DNA of 64,000 nt. Source: Mageeibacillus sp. (lineage in GTDB: Bacteria > Bacillota > Clostridia > Saccharofermentanales > Saccharofermentanaceae). The position numbers and the translations under genes were made by a program. The notes beneath the pieces are model-generated. The model did not search any database and was not told where the DNA came from. It saw nothing but the letters and a program-made list of their open reading frames with translations. Shown in pieces: positions 1 to 11,456 of the stretch. Location of the stretch: contig JAKVLB010000001.1 in the NCBI GenBank assembly GCA_022484595.1, positions 1 through 64,000 on the forward strand, in the 5' to 3' direction. How positions within the stretch are numbered: position 1 is the stretch's first letter; the number at the start of each line of letters is the position of its first letter.

Positions 1-177
1 GAAATGACAAATGCGGAGCTGCAGCAGAAAGCAGGTTTTTCCGCAAACATCATCACACGCCTTAAGCGCAACGGTTATATCTCCCTTGAGAGCATAGAAA
101 ACATTTGCCGGGTTATGGAATGCGGCGTGGATGATATACTGGAATTTGTGCCGGATGAAAATGATAGGAAGGTGTGA
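1..177 (+). CDS. Partial Cro/C1-type HTH transcriptional regulator (C-terminal part)
   Basis: Reading frame 1 is open from the window edge to a TGA at 175-177 and encodes the last 58 residues of a small DNA-binding protein. The visible part reads as the second half of a lambda-Cro/C1 helix-turn-helix: an ELQQKAGFS turn, a recognition-helix stretch (IITRLKRNG) and the helix that usually closes the domain (IENICRVMECGVDDILEF). The start lies outside the window. It sits directly upstream of the type I restriction genes, and its stop overlaps the region of the hsdR start, so it probably belongs to the same operon and may control it. That regulatory role is inferred from position only. Confidence 0.7.
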   Translation, partial: EMTNAELQQKAGFSANIITRLKRNGYISLESIENICRVMECGVDDILEFVPDENDRKV

Positions 178-182
178 GACTA

Positions 183-2936
183 ATGCTGCCGGAAGAAAAT
201 GCACGTGTTAAAATTGATAAGCAGATGAGGAGTGCTGGTTGGGATATTGTCTCGCGCGGAGAGTACATTCCCAAGACTACATCTGCAGTAAAAGAAGCCC
301 TTATGCAGGGAAATACGGAAAGCGACTATCTTCTTTTTATAGATGATAAGGCTATAGCTGTTATTGAAGCCAAAAAAGAAGATAATCCTCTCGGCCCGGA
401 AGTGGAGAAACAGGCAGAAAGTTATGCAGTTCATCCACAAAGCTGGTATGGTCTTTGGGTTGATGGGCTTATTCCGCTTGTCTATATGGCAAATGGAAAT
501 AAGATTTATTTCAAGAACATGCTCCTGCCGGATAGCGATTACATAGAATTGCCTTCTATGCACACTCCGAAGAAGATGCTGCAGATCATCGGCAAAACGT
601 CGGAATACGGTGCACTTCCTCTTCTGGAGAAGAAAGGTCTGCGTGACTGCCAGTATGATGCAGAGATTGCCCTTGAGAACTCACTCAAAGGCGGCGAAAA
701 GAAAAATCTCGCTGTCCTTGCAACAGGCTCTGGAAAAACCTATCTTGCCTGCCTCGCATCCTATCGTTTATTGAACTATACCTCTGTAAAGCGTGTTCTG
801 TTTCTCGTTGACCGGAACAATCTTGCTCGGCAGACAGAGTCGGAATTCAGCCTGTTCGACAAAACAGAAAATCAGCAGCCTCTCAGTTCACTCTATCAGA
901 TCAAGCGCCTGAAAAAGGAAAACGACATCAAGGGCGATGTTATCATTTCCACCATTCAAAAACTTTTTGCAGTGCTCACTGGACAATCACTTGCTGAAGG
1001 TAACGAGGATGCCGAAGATGAGATAACAAAAGAAAACGAAGCAAAGTATAAAGACGGCGAACCTGCGGTGCAGTTGCAGGACAAGCTGAAATTGCCGCCT
1101 GATTACTTTCAATTTATAGTTGTGGACGAGTGCCATAGATCCATATACGGAAAATGGAAAGCGGTACTGGATTATTTCAAAGACGCAATGATTCTTGGCC
1201 TTACAGCCACACCGACTCCCGAAGCCTACGCTTTCTTCAATAACAATATCATCGAGCAATACACCTATGATGACTCTGTCGTGGACGGCGTAAATGTTCC
1301 AGCCAGAGTATACAGGATTATCACGGATGTCACCGCTCACGGCGGCACGATAGATAAAAAGTCTAAGGTCGTGGAAACGGTCAGACGTACAGGAGAAAAA
1401 GAAACTTATGATGCTCCAACTGATGTTGAATACCATCCACTGGAACTTGACCGCTCAGTTGTAAATAAAGATCAGATTAGGAAAGTGCTGACCGCTTACA
1501 GAGATTCGATTTACAGTGACCTATATCCTGAGCGAGAGAAAAAATGGGAATACATTCCAAAGACTCTGATCTTTGCCAAGGATGACCATCACGCGACGGA
1601 AATCGTCAATATGACAAAAGAAGTCTTTGGAGAAGTGTTCGAGAGCGGCAAGGTGCCGGAACATTTTGTTCAGAAAATCACATATTCTTCTGGTGATTCC
1701 AACGGTCTCATTCGTGACCTCAGAGTTGAGAAGGATTTCCGAATCGCCGTGACAGTAACGCTTGTAGCAACAGGAACCGATGTGAAGCCACTGGAGGTTG
1801 TCCTGTTTATGAAGGACGTATTCTCTGAAACACTTTACACGCAGATGAAGGGGCGTGGATGCCGAGTCATCTCGGACGATAAGATAAAGGAAGTCACTCC
1901 GAATGCCCAGACGAAGGAATGCTATTACATCGTTGATGCCGTAGGCGTCACAGAGCATGATAAGACCATTCCCGGACCGGGTCCGAATCCTCCAACAGGA
2001 AAGACGATGTCGCTTGAGATTCTGCTGGAACATCTATCTCATAATGAACTGAGTGACGAGAACCTGATGCTGCTTCGCAATTACTGTGCAAGTATTCAGC
2101 GCCGCTACGAAGACAGCACTCTGTTTGGAAGACACCTCGATTTCTTCATATCGAACTATGGCTTTGCACCGAGGACGATTGCAAACAATATCAACAATGC
2201 CTTCGACCAAGGAACTCTGATTGAATACACCAGTCCATCCCAAGATAATTCAATGCGTATGGCGCTGATATATGCGTTAATGAGCAATCTGCAGGCAAGG
2301 AAGAAACTTCTGGAAATGCAGCGCGGCTATTTCGTTGAAACGCAGGATGACGATACGCTCCTCTATGCAGGCTTCTCAAAGGAGACGGCAAGGTCTTATA
2401 TTGACTCCTTCGAGAAATATCTTGAAGACAACAAGGACAGCATGGAAGCTCTGCGCATTATTTACAATTCCGAAGACACAGTTATCACACATACGATGCT
2501 TGTTGAATTACGGGACAGACTTCTTGCAGAAAGCAGTCTGTACAGCGCCTACCACATCTGGCAGAATTATAAAATCCTCGATGATGAAGGCAGCGTCGAT
2601 GAACTTGACAGTAAGGAAAACGTGAATGCACTGACGAACCTTATACAGATCGTGCGGTATGCATACAAGAAAAATCTGAAACTTACAAGCCTGCTTAACG
2701 GCTATACGCAGAAGTTCAGCCTGTACTGCGGTCAGCAACAGCGTGTCCTTTCCGAAGCACAGAAAGGCATCATGAAGCAGATTGCCGATTACATTATTGG
2801 TGACGGAGCAATCACCCCAGCCGAACTGAACACGGTCGATACCGATCTCTGGAGAAGCGCAATTATGAGTTTTGGCGCTCCGGTGCTTACGGACGAAATG
2901 CAGACATTATCAAAATTTATATTAAGGGCGGCATAA
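183..2936 (+). CDS. hsdR: Type I restriction endonuclease, R subunit (HsdR)
   Basis: Motor and nuclease subunit of a type I restriction enzyme, which cuts unmodified DNA far from its site after ATP-driven translocation. About 917 residues from ATG 183. A GTG at 174 is also in frame, but AGGAAGG at 166-172 is spaced correctly for ATG 183. The N-terminal nuclease region carries an IEAKK core near residues 61-65. The SF2 helicase has Walker A ATGSGKT (about 180-186), motif II DECH (about 315-318), motif III LTATPTP (about 345) and motif VI QMKGRGCR (about 560). The C-terminus matches the EcoEI-type R subunit layout. It is 3 bases from hsdM. No frameshift or missing motif is seen, so it should be active. 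Confidence 0.95.
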   Translation: MLPEENARVKIDKQMRSAGWDIVSRGEYIPKTTSAVKEALMQGNTESDYLLFIDDKAIAVIEAKKEDNPLGPEVEKQAESYAVHPQSWYGLWVDGLIPLVYMANGNKIYFKNMLLPDSDYIELPSMHTPKKMLQIIGKTSEYGALPLLEKKGLRDCQYDAEIALENSLKGGEKKNLAVLATGSGKTYLACLASYRLLNYTSVKRVLFLVDRNNLARQTESEFSLFDKTENQQPLSSLYQIKRLKKENDIKGDVIISTIQKLFAVLTGQSLAEGNEDAEDEITKENEAKYKDGEPAVQLQDKLKLPPDYFQFIVVDECHRSIYGKWKAVLDYFKDAMILGLTATPTPEAYAFFNNNIIEQYTYDDSVVDGVNVPARVYRIITDVTAHGGTIDKKSKVVETVRRTGEKETYDAPTDVEYHPLELDRSVVNKDQIRKVLTAYRDSIYSDLYPEREKKWEYIPKTLIFAKDDHHATEIVNMTKEVFGEVFESGKVPEHFVQKITYSSGDSNGLIRDLRVEKDFRIAVTVTLVATGTDVKPLEVVLFMKDVFSETLYTQMKGRGCRVISDDKIKEVTPNAQTKECYYIVDAVGVTEHDKTIPGPGPNPPTGKTMSLEILLEHLSHNELSDENLMLLRNYCASIQRRYEDSTLFGRHLDFFISNYGFAPRTIANNINNAFDQGTLIEYTSPSQDNSMRMALIYALMSNLQARKKLLEMQRGYFVETQDDDTLLYAGFSKETARSYIDSFEKYLEDNKDSMEALRIIYNSEDTVITHTMLVELRDRLLAESSLYSAYHIWQNYKILDDEGSVDELDSKENVNALTNLIQIVRYAYKKNLKLTSLLNGYTQKFSLYCGQQQRVLSEAQKGIMKQIADYIIGDGAITPAELNTVDTDLWRSAIMSFGAPVLTDEMQTLSKFILRAA

Positions 2937-5680
<2,744 letters not shown>

Positions 5681-5687
5681 GCTGCCT

Positions 5688-6407
5688 ATGGGAAGAAAAA
5701 ATTACGAGAAAGATTGCTTCGACTATGCCTGCAAAGACATTAAGCAGTTGAGACGTTGGAAGGATATCTCTGCCGAGCATCAGGAGCGCCCGGATTTCAT
5801 TTTTCTTAATGGCGATAAAAGAATTGGATTAGAGCATTTTCTTATAGACACTCTTCTGAACGAGAAGCAGGATTCGCAAAGCCGTCACCGGGAGCACGAT
5901 ATCTACAAGGTATATGACAAATATAAGGATGGCGGATACGACCGCAATCCGGAAGGCGCTCTCCATGGCATAGAGAATCTGTTTAACAAAGATCTTAAAA
6001 CCGAAATCGACTTTGATTACCAGGTATTCATTAGCACACTCACAGAAGTGTTCAACAAGCATCTGTCGCGTGTAGAGGAGTATCGGTCACAGGGACTCGA
6101 AAGCCTCGGCTTTCTGATGGAGATACAAGTTCCTCGGATGGAATACCTCGTCACCGATATGAACCTGCGGATACATAAGCAGTGCCTCAACGAATTTCCT
6201 CTGACGGCAGATATGTGGAAAGTGGTCTCTCAGTTTGACAAGATCGACTTCCTGATCATCACCGTAATCGACGGTTTCAGAAACAGGCACCATTCCTATA
6301 TGGTCGATAAAACATACAAGCCGAAGCTTTATCATCGCTTTGATCTTGTCAATCAGGGCTTGCCGTGGCACATGAAGCTGAACGTGATCAAGGATAACGA
6401 TGAATAA
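5688..6407 (+). CDS. Uncharacterised protein encoded in the type I RM operon
   Basis: I do not recognise this 239-residue protein. It begins 7 bases after the hsdS stop, on the same strand, and a terminator-like hairpin follows its stop, so it is the last gene of the RM operon. It is soluble, highly charged, and has no signal peptide or membrane helix. Near residues 34-52 it has the pattern RPDFIF ... RIGLEHFLID, a PD followed by a beta strand carrying a conserved-looking acidic residue. That loosely recalls PD-(D/E)xK nuclease-like cores, but the usual lysine is not in place. A His/Asp/Glu-rich stretch (SRHREHD) follows. An accessory role in restriction or defence is inferred from position only. 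Confidence 0.75.
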   Translation: MGRKNYEKDCFDYACKDIKQLRRWKDISAEHQERPDFIFLNGDKRIGLEHFLIDTLLNEKQDSQSRHREHDIYKVYDKYKDGGYDRNPEGALHGIENLFNKDLKTEIDFDYQVFISTLTEVFNKHLSRVEEYRSQGLESLGFLMEIQVPRMEYLVTDMNLRIHKQCLNEFPLTADMWKVVSQFDKIDFLIITVIDGFRNRHHSYMVDKTYKPKLYHRFDLVNQGLPWHMKLNVIKDNDE

Positions 6408-6452
6408 AACGGCCAGACATGAGGCTTTCTCACATCTGACCGTTATTCTTTT
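6408..6452 (+). terminator. Rho-independent terminator-like hairpin of the RM operon
   Basis: Directly after the TAA of the preceding gene, an imperfect inverted repeat (arms about 6408-6423 and 6429-6444, 13 of 16 positions pairing) is followed by ATTCTTTT. The position and T-rich tail fit the end of the restriction operon. Confidence 0.6.
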
Positions 6453-6554
6453 GCTCCGCTTAGAGGCTGTTCTTAAAGACCTTGTTTTCCAAAATCCCTA
6501 AGTCCGACCATCTAACGTGAGGCTATTTATTCAACTATTGAAATGCTTTAAGAA

Positions 6555-8165
6555 TCAAAGCTTAGGGCCTGCCTCAACAAGAGCCTTGCCGTCTGCGTTT
6601 GTCTCATACTTCTTGAAGTTCTTCTGGAAACGTGCTGCAAGATCCTGAGCCTTCTTGTCCCATTCAGAAGCATCCTTGTATGTGTCACGAGGATCAAGTA
6701 TGCCTGTGTCAACACCGGGAAGCTGTGTAGGTACTTCGAAATCGAAAACAGGAATCTTCTTTGTAGGAGCCTTGAGTACATCGCCTGAAAGGATAGCGTC
6801 GATGATTCCGCGTGTATCCCTGATGGAGATTCTCTTTCCTGTGCCGTTCCAGCCTGTGTTAACGAGGTAAGCCTTGGCGCCTGACTTCTTCATCTTCTTT
6901 ACGAGCTCCTGAGCGTACTTTGTAGGGTGAAGCTCGAGGAATGCCTGACCGAAGCAAGCTGAGAATGTAGGTGTAGGCTCTGTTATACCGCGCTCTGTAC
7001 CTGCAAGCTTTGCAGTAAATCCGGAAAGGAAGTAATACTGTGTCTGTTCAGGTGTGAGGATAGAAACAGGAGGGAGTACGCCGAAAGCATCAGCTGAAAG
7101 GAAAATAACGTTCTCTGCAGCAGGGCCTGATGAAACATCGCGGACCTTCTGAACGATATTTGTAATATGGTCAATAGGGTATGATACACGGGTGTTCTCT
7201 GTAACTGACTTGTCTGCAAAATCAATCTTGCCGTCAGCATCTACAGAAACGTTCTCGAGAAGAGAATTTCTCTTGATAGCGCCATAGATATCAGGCTCAG
7301 CGTCCTTGTCAAGGTTGATAACCTTAGCGTAGCAGCCGCCCTCATAGTTAAATACGCCTTCATCATCCCAGCCGTGCTCGTCGTCACCGATAAGGAGTCT
7401 CTTAGGATCAGTTGAAAGTGTTGTCTTGCCTGTTCCGGAAAGTCCGAAGAAAATTGCCGTATGCTCACCCTTGAGGTCAGTATTTGCAGAGCAGTGCATA
7501 GAAGCCATGCCCTCGAGCGGCTTGTAGTAGTTCATCATTGAGAACATACCCTTCTTCATCTCTCCGCCGTACCATGTGTTGAGGATAACCTGCTCCTTGG
7601 AAGTAATGTTGAACATTACAGCTGTCTCAGAATTGAGACCGAGCTCCTTAAAGTTATCTACCTTGGCAAAAGATGCTGTATAAACCTTGAAGTCAGGAAC
7701 GAAGTTTGCCTGTTCTTCAGCAGTAGGCTTAATGAACATATTTCTTACGAAATGAGCCTGCCAAGCAACCTCCATGATGAAACGGACTGCCATTCTCGAG
7801 TTCTTGTTAGCTCCGCAGAAAGCATCAACAACGTAGAGATTCTTGTTGGAAAGTTCCTTGATTGCGATTTCCTTGACAGCAGCCCATGCTTCAGCTGAAG
7901 CGGGGTGGTTATCATTCGGATAATCAGGTGTTGTCCACCATACCGTGTTCTTGGAGTTCTCATCCATAACGATGTACTTATCCTTAGGAGAACGTCCTGT
8001 ATAAATACCTGTCATTACGTTAACGGTATCAAGTTCAGTAAGCTGACCCTTCTCGTAGCCTTCAGGTGCAGCCATCTCATCGTTGAAGAGCTCTTCATAC
8101 GAAGGATTGTACTTGATGCTCTTGACGCCGTTAATGCCATACTGTGTCAAATCAATGTTTGCCAT
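6555..8165 (-). CDS. pckA: Phosphoenolpyruvate carboxykinase (ATP)
   Basis: Interconverts oxaloacetate plus ATP with phosphoenolpyruvate, CO2 and ADP. In anaerobic Clostridia it often runs in the carboxylating direction to feed C4 acids. The 536 residues match the usual ATP-type length. Visible motifs are the substrate loop [10 protein letters not shown] (58-66), the PEPCK P-loop GLSGTGKTT (241-249) and the metal-binding LIGDDEHGW (258-266), all intact. The start is set by AAAAGAGGT about 8 bases upstream of ATG 8165. It is apparently monocistronic: about 180 bases separate it from the next minus-strand gene, and this gap holds a TATAAT box and inverted repeats. Confidence 0.97.
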   Translation of the reverse strand: MANIDLTQYGINGVKSIKYNPSYEELFNDEMAAPEGYEKGQLTELDTVNVMTGIYTGRSPKDKYIVMDENSKNTVWWTTPDYPNDNHPASAEAWAAVKEIAIKELSNKNLYVVDAFCGANKNSRMAVRFIMEVAWQAHFVRNMFIKPTAEEQANFVPDFKVYTASFAKVDNFKELGLNSETAVMFNITSKEQVILNTWYGGEMKKGMFSMMNYYKPLEGMASMHCSANTDLKGEHTAIFFGLSGTGKTTLSTDPKRLLIGDDEHGWDDEGVFNYEGGCYAKVINLDKDAEPDIYGAIKRNSLLENVSVDADGKIDFADKSVTENTRVSYPIDHITNIVQKVRDVSSGPAAENVIFLSADAFGVLPPVSILTPEQTQYYFLSGFTAKLAGTERGITEPTPTFSACFGQAFLELHPTKYAQELVKKMKKSGAKAYLVNTGWNGTGKRISIRDTRGIIDAILSGDVLKAPTKKIPVFDFEVPTQLPGVDTGILDPRDTYKDASEWDKKAQDLAARFQKNFKKYETNADGKALVEAGPKL

Positions 8166-8200
8166 GTTAGTGACCTCTTTTCTTTAAAATTAACACTGTC

Positions 8201-8242
8201 ATTATAACTCTTGAACATGAATAATTTGTTCGTAAAATTTAC
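8201..8242 (-). promoter_or_regulatory. pckA upstream region: TATAAT box and nested inverted repeats
   Basis: On the minus strand a perfect TATAAT lies at 8201-8206, 36 bases before the pckA start, but no acceptable -35 hexamer is found 16-18 bases upstream. In that place is GAACA-N9-TGTTC (8213-8231), immediately followed by the 11-bp palindrome GTAAAATTTAC (8232-8242). A consensus -10 with a poor -35 covered by dyads suggests a regulated, perhaps activator-dependent promoter. The regulator is unknown. Confidence 0.4.
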
Positions 8243-8348
8243 AATAATGATGTCAAAATGCGTGAAAATTGTATTAATCTTGCGGATAAATTTGTTATTC
8301 CGTCAGAATGATTTTCATTTTTGTCGCTTTTCGAAAAGTATATTTACG

Positions 8349-9536
8349 CTATTTGGATATTTGGACATCTCTGTCGACCGATTTGTTCTTTTTGCCTGAT
8401 ATTATGAGGTTGATGAGCTTCGTGTCGACCGCATGCAGAATCGCGGCTAATGTAATACTTCCCATAAATGTTGCAAAATAATACATAAATGTATTGTTTA
8501 CGTTGCAGAACAAAAGGAAAATCCTGTGCGACAGGTATAGTTCGAGTGATATTCTACCGAGAAAATCAAGAGCTTTATTAGAGAATTTGAACTTCATCAT
8601 TATTATCACCAGTGTAAGCACAAATACTATAGAAGCGGGAAGCGCGGCCAGATAGGTTTTGAACTTGTCCATATAGCCCATATAATTGCCATGTTCGGTC
8701 CAGTAGCCGAATTCTCCGGCTACTTTGCGTGACCAGATGAAAAGAAGTATGAATCCGGCAATACCGACCGGGGCGATTACGTAGTAGGTCTTCTTGCAGA
8801 AAGCTTCAATCGGTTTTCTGAATTTTGCATAGAGCATTCCTACGAAGAACAGCCACAGCTCGTTATACCACCACTCACCCTTGAACCATGTCCCTGCACT
8901 CGGAGTTGTGGTGTCGTGACCCTGAAACAGCGAAAATGCTGTCAGTCCGGCAATGAAAATCGCCATTAGCGGGAAAGACAGCCAGTCTTTCTTTATGAAT
9001 CTGAACAGTAAATAGAAAGCAAGATACAGAATCGCTATGACGACGATGTACCACATGTGGTTGTTGAATAATACGATGCCTGTAAGATATTTGATCTTGA
9101 GCGATACATCTGCCTTGAGAAAACCCTGTGTATCATTCGTGAGAAGGTCAATTATAAGAAAAGCAAGACTGCATACGTAGAAAGGGATGACTATCTTTGA
9201 GAAACGTTTCCTGAAGAATGTCTTGAGATATCCGGGCTTTGTCTTATAGCTGAGATAAAGACCGTAGCCAGAGAAAAACAGAAATACACCGGTAAAAAGA
9301 ACGCCGCAGTCATTAAAGACCGTAATAGGACCGAGATCCTTCTGAGCAAAGTTCGACGCCGTCTGCGTGAGATGATGTGTCATGATAAGCAGAGCCATCA
9401 TTCCCTGAACCCCTTTTGCTACAGATAAATCGATGTAATCCTCGTGAATTGCCGACTGTCTGAAGCCCGCAAATTTTACTCCGCTGACAAGAATCAGAAA
9501 AAGAGCAATAAGAAATAGATTGATAACGTTTGGCAT
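8349..9536 (-). CDS. Acyltransferase-3 family integral membrane protein
   Basis: About 395 residues with around ten hydrophobic helices, of the family that O-acetylates or otherwise acylates surface polysaccharides and lipids. An N-terminal helix is followed by the family's THH motif (about residues 53-55) and later an arginine/lysine-rich loop (FRKRFSK). The reading frame stays open back through the tRNA gene, but the real start is ATG 9536 because GGGGGAAA lies about 5 bases upstream and all earlier codons fall in non-coding DNA. No glycan-synthesis genes are adjacent, so the acceptor cannot be named. Confidence 0.85.
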   Translation of the reverse strand: MPNVINLFLIALFLILVSGVKFAGFRQSAIHEDYIDLSVAKGVQGMMALLIMTHHLTQTASNFAQKDLGPITVFNDCGVLFTGVFLFFSGYGLYLSYKTKPGYLKTFFRKRFSKIVIPFYVCSLAFLIIDLLTNDTQGFLKADVSLKIKYLTGIVLFNNHMWYIVVIAILYLAFYLLFRFIKKDWLSFPLMAIFIAGLTAFSLFQGHDTTTPSAGTWFKGEWWYNELWLFFVGMLYAKFRKPIEAFCKKTYYVIAPVGIAGFILLFIWSRKVAGEFGYWTEHGNYMGYMDKFKTYLAALPASIVFVLTLVIIMMKFKFSNKALDFLGRISLELYLSHRIFLLFCNVNNTFMYYFATFMGSITLAAILHAVDTKLINLIISGKKNKSVDRDVQISK

Positions 9537-9661
9537 AATATTTCCCCCATTAAAAATTTGTATAAGAATAGTCAAAAATATTATCGCGGTCAATAAATTT
9601 TCATGCTGATATTGAGAAAAAATGCACAAATTTTGATATGTCAAATACAGCAAAATGCGAG

Positions 9662-9698
9662 TAAAAAAAACCATATCTTCATATAACGGAAGATATGG
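9662..9698 (-). terminator. Rho-independent terminator of tRNA-Leu
   Basis: A perfect 10-bp stem (9671-9680 with 9689-9698) with an 8-base loop. Read on the minus strand it is followed by eight T (A-run at 9663-9670). It lies 4 bases after the tRNA 3' end. Confidence 0.92.
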
Positions 9699-9702
9699 CA
9701 TA

Positions 9703-9788
9703 TGGTGGGGCTGGTGGGACTTGAACCCACATGATTTTAAGGTCGGCAGATTTTGAGTCTGCTGCGTCTGCCATTCCGCCACAACCCC
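9703..9788 (-). tRNA. tRNA-Leu (anticodon CAA)
   Basis: An 86-nt cloverleaf on the minus strand. The acceptor GGGGTTG pairs with CAGCCCC (one G-T). The anticodon stem GCAGA/TCTGC encloses the loop CTCAAAA, giving anticodon CAA for codon UUG. The long variable arm is typical of leucine tRNA, and the T-arm is GTGGG-TTCAAGT-CCCAC. Discriminator A and the CCA end are encoded. A strong terminator follows. Confidence 0.95.
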
Positions 9789-9862
9789 GAGCGTCAAAGC
9801 AAGGTAATTATAGACAAGCAATAATTATTTGTCAATTTTAGACGCTGATATTGATTTTGAAT

Positions 9863-9886
9863 TGCACTCAGTTTAAACTCAGTGCA
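9863..9886. promoter_or_regulatory. 24-bp near-perfect palindrome in the pyr operon promoter region
   Basis: Outer arms TGCACT/AGTGCA and inner AGTTTAAACT form a dyad broken only by one C-C pair. It overlaps a possible promoter (TTGATT at 9851-9856, 17 bases, TAAACT at 9874-9879) about 100 bases before pyrR. It may be an operator. The promoter assignment is weak. Confidence 0.4.
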
Positions 9887-9898
9887 TTGGTTCTTTAA

Positions 9899-9948
9899 GC
9901 GACCCGGCGAGGTCGTAAGGGCATATTAATATCCTTATATTTGCCGGG
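9899..9948 (+). promoter_or_regulatory. Candidate PyrR-binding leader element of the pyr operon
   Basis: The transcript between promoter region and pyrR contains CC-G-G-C-GAGG at 9904-9912 closed by CGAC/GTCG (9900-9903 with 9912-9915). This matches the core CCNGNGAGG of the PyrR binding loop in Gram-positive pyr attenuators. CCCGGC (9903-9908), inside this hairpin, can instead pair with GCCGGG (9943-9948), so two exclusive folds exist, as in anti-antiterminator/antiterminator switches. No U-tract terminator follows before the pyrR ribosome site at 9970-9974, so control could be translational. Family knowledge supports UMP-dependent PyrR control. Binding itself is inferred. Confidence 0.55.
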
Positions 9949-9979
9949 CGTGTCATAAACAGAGCTGAAAGGAGTTAAT

Positions 9980-10525
9980 ATGGTACTTGTTCCAAGTCAT
10001 ACACTGATGGACGCGGCTGCTGTCAACAGGGCACTCGTCAGAATTTCACATGAGATTGTAGAACAGAACAGCGGTCTTGATAATGTTGCCATTATCGGCA
10101 TACAGAAGCGTGGAGTGCCGCTCGCCTCAAGGATAAGAAAAAATCTTGAAGAGATCGAAGGTGTCAGGGTTCCGATGGGAATACTTGATATCACATTCTA
10201 CCGCGATGATTTATCGACACTCAGCGCGCACCCGGTTGTAAACGGCACTGACATTCCATTTGACGTAAACGATAAAAAAATAATACTGATTGATGATGTT
10301 CTCTATACAGGCAGAACCACAAGGGCTGCGATAGAGAACATTTTCGATATGGGGAGGCCTGCAAATATTCAGCTTGCCATCCTTATAGACCGCGGTCACA
10401 GGCAGCTGCCGTTCAGGGCTGACTATGTCGGAAAGAATGTGCCGACTTCGTTAAGCGAGCACATTGATGTTGAAGTAACGGAAGTTGACGGCAATGACCG
10501 CGTGCTTCTGCTCAAGGAGGAATAA
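9980..10525 (+). CDS. pyrR: Bifunctional pyr operon RNA-binding regulator / uracil phosphoribosyltransferase (PyrR)
   Basis: PyrR senses UMP/UTP and binds pyr mRNA leaders to lower expression. Many members also convert uracil and PRPP to UMP. The 181 residues are the normal length. The PRPP-binding motif IILIDDVLYTGRTTRAA (101-117) is intact, as are IQKRGVPLA near residue 41 and the basic GHRQLPFRADYVGKNVPTS region near the C-terminus that is typical of PyrR rather than UPRT. The start ATG 9980 has AAAGGAG 5-6 bases upstream. It is the first gene of the operon and is preceded by a candidate PyrR-binding hairpin, so autoregulation is likely. The pyrB ATG lies one base after its stop. Confidence 0.95.
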   Translation: MVLVPSHTLMDAAAVNRALVRISHEIVEQNSGLDNVAIIGIQKRGVPLASRIRKNLEEIEGVRVPMGILDITFYRDDLSTLSAHPVVNGTDIPFDVNDKKIILIDDVLYTGRTTRAAIENIFDMGRPANIQLAILIDRGHRQLPFRADYVGKNVPTSLSEHIDVEVTEVDGNDRVLLLKEE

Positions 10526-10526
10526 G

Positions 10527-11456
10527 ATGGGACTTAAGAGCAAAGATCTTCTTGGTATGAAGCAGCTGACGCCTGAGGAGATTATGGAGATTCTTGATAC
10601 AGCGAAAACCATGAAGCTTGTTATTGCTTCCTCCAATAAGAAGACTTCACACCTTCAGGGCAAGTCTGTTGTTACGCTGTTTTATGAGAACAGCACGAGG
10701 ACAAGGCTGTCATTCGAACTTGCTTCAAAGTACATGGGCTCGGCTTCTGCAAACATAACGACTTCGGGAAGCTCGGTAGCAAAGGGTGAATCGCTGCTTG
10801 ATACGGCGAGAACGATTGATATGATGGGAACTGACATAATAATAATGAGACATAACCAGTCCGGTGCCCCTCATTTTATTGCGCCACATCTCAAGGCTTC
10901 GGTTGTCAACGCCGGCGACGGCATGAATGAACATCCGACGCAGGCACTTCTCGATATGCTTACGATGTATGAGAGATTCGACACCTTTGAAGGTAAGAAT
11001 ATTGCTATCTGCGGTGATGTTTACCACAGCCGTGTTGTCAGATCAAATGCAATCGGTCTGTCAAAGCTCGGTGCGCATGTTACGGTGTACGGACCGAGAA
11101 CGATGATGCCTGTAGGAATAGAGAAGATGGGTGTAAGAGTTGCTGACAGCGTTGAAGATGCCGTCAGAGACGCTGATGCCGTAATGGGACTTAGAGTTCA
11201 GCTTGAAAGACAGCAGAAATCACTTTTCCCGTCAGTTGCCGAATATTCAAGATTCTATTCAATTACACAGGATATGCTGGCACTTGCCAAGCCTGATGCT
11301 TTCCTTATGCATCCGGGACCCTGCAATCACGGAGTTGAACTTCCGACTGCGGTTTATGACTGCGAACAGTCAGTTATCAATGAACAAGTTACCAACGGAG
11401 TAGCTGTGAGAATGGCAGTTTTATATCTGCTGATGGCAAGGAGAAACAATCTATGA
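10527..11456 (+). CDS. pyrB: Aspartate carbamoyltransferase, catalytic subunit
   Basis: Condenses carbamoyl phosphate with aspartate to carbamoyl aspartate, the committed step of pyrimidine synthesis. It has 309 residues from ATG 10527, chosen because AAGGAGG is at 10514-10520 and the preceding in-frame codons lie inside pyrR. Carbamoyl-phosphate motif STRTR (56-60), the partner lysine loop SSVAKGES (82-89) and HPTQ (136-139) are all present. No regulatory chain gene (pyrI) follows, so the enzyme is probably the unregulated trimer, with control at the mRNA level through PyrR. The stop overlaps the pyrC start by four bases (ATGA). Confidence 0.96.
   Translation: MGLKSKDLLGMKQLTPEEIMEILDTAKTMKLVIASSNKKTSHLQGKSVVTLFYENSTRTRLSFELASKYMGSASANITTSGSSVAKGESLLDTARTIDMMGTDIIIMRHNQSGAPHFIAPHLKASVVNAGDGMNEHPTQALLDMLTMYERFDTFEGKNIAICGDVYHSRVVRSNAIGLSKLGAHVTVYGPRTMMPVGIEKMGVRVADSVEDAVRDADAVMGLRVQLERQQKSLFPSVAEYSRFYSITQDMLALAKPDAFLMHPGPCNHGVELPTAVYDCEQSVINEQVTNGVAVRMAVLYLLMARRNNL

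Noticed and set aside
6470-6554. Nine-base inverted repeats TTCTTAAAG / CTTTAAGAA flanking the gap between the RM operon and pckA
   Set aside because: Arms are 67 bases apart, with no target duplication or transposase remnant. Probably chance or a weak pckA 3' structure.
9537-9821. Upstream extension of the acyltransferase-3 reading frame
   Set aside because: The frame stays open by chance through the tRNA-Leu gene and its terminator. A strong ribosome site supports ATG 9536.
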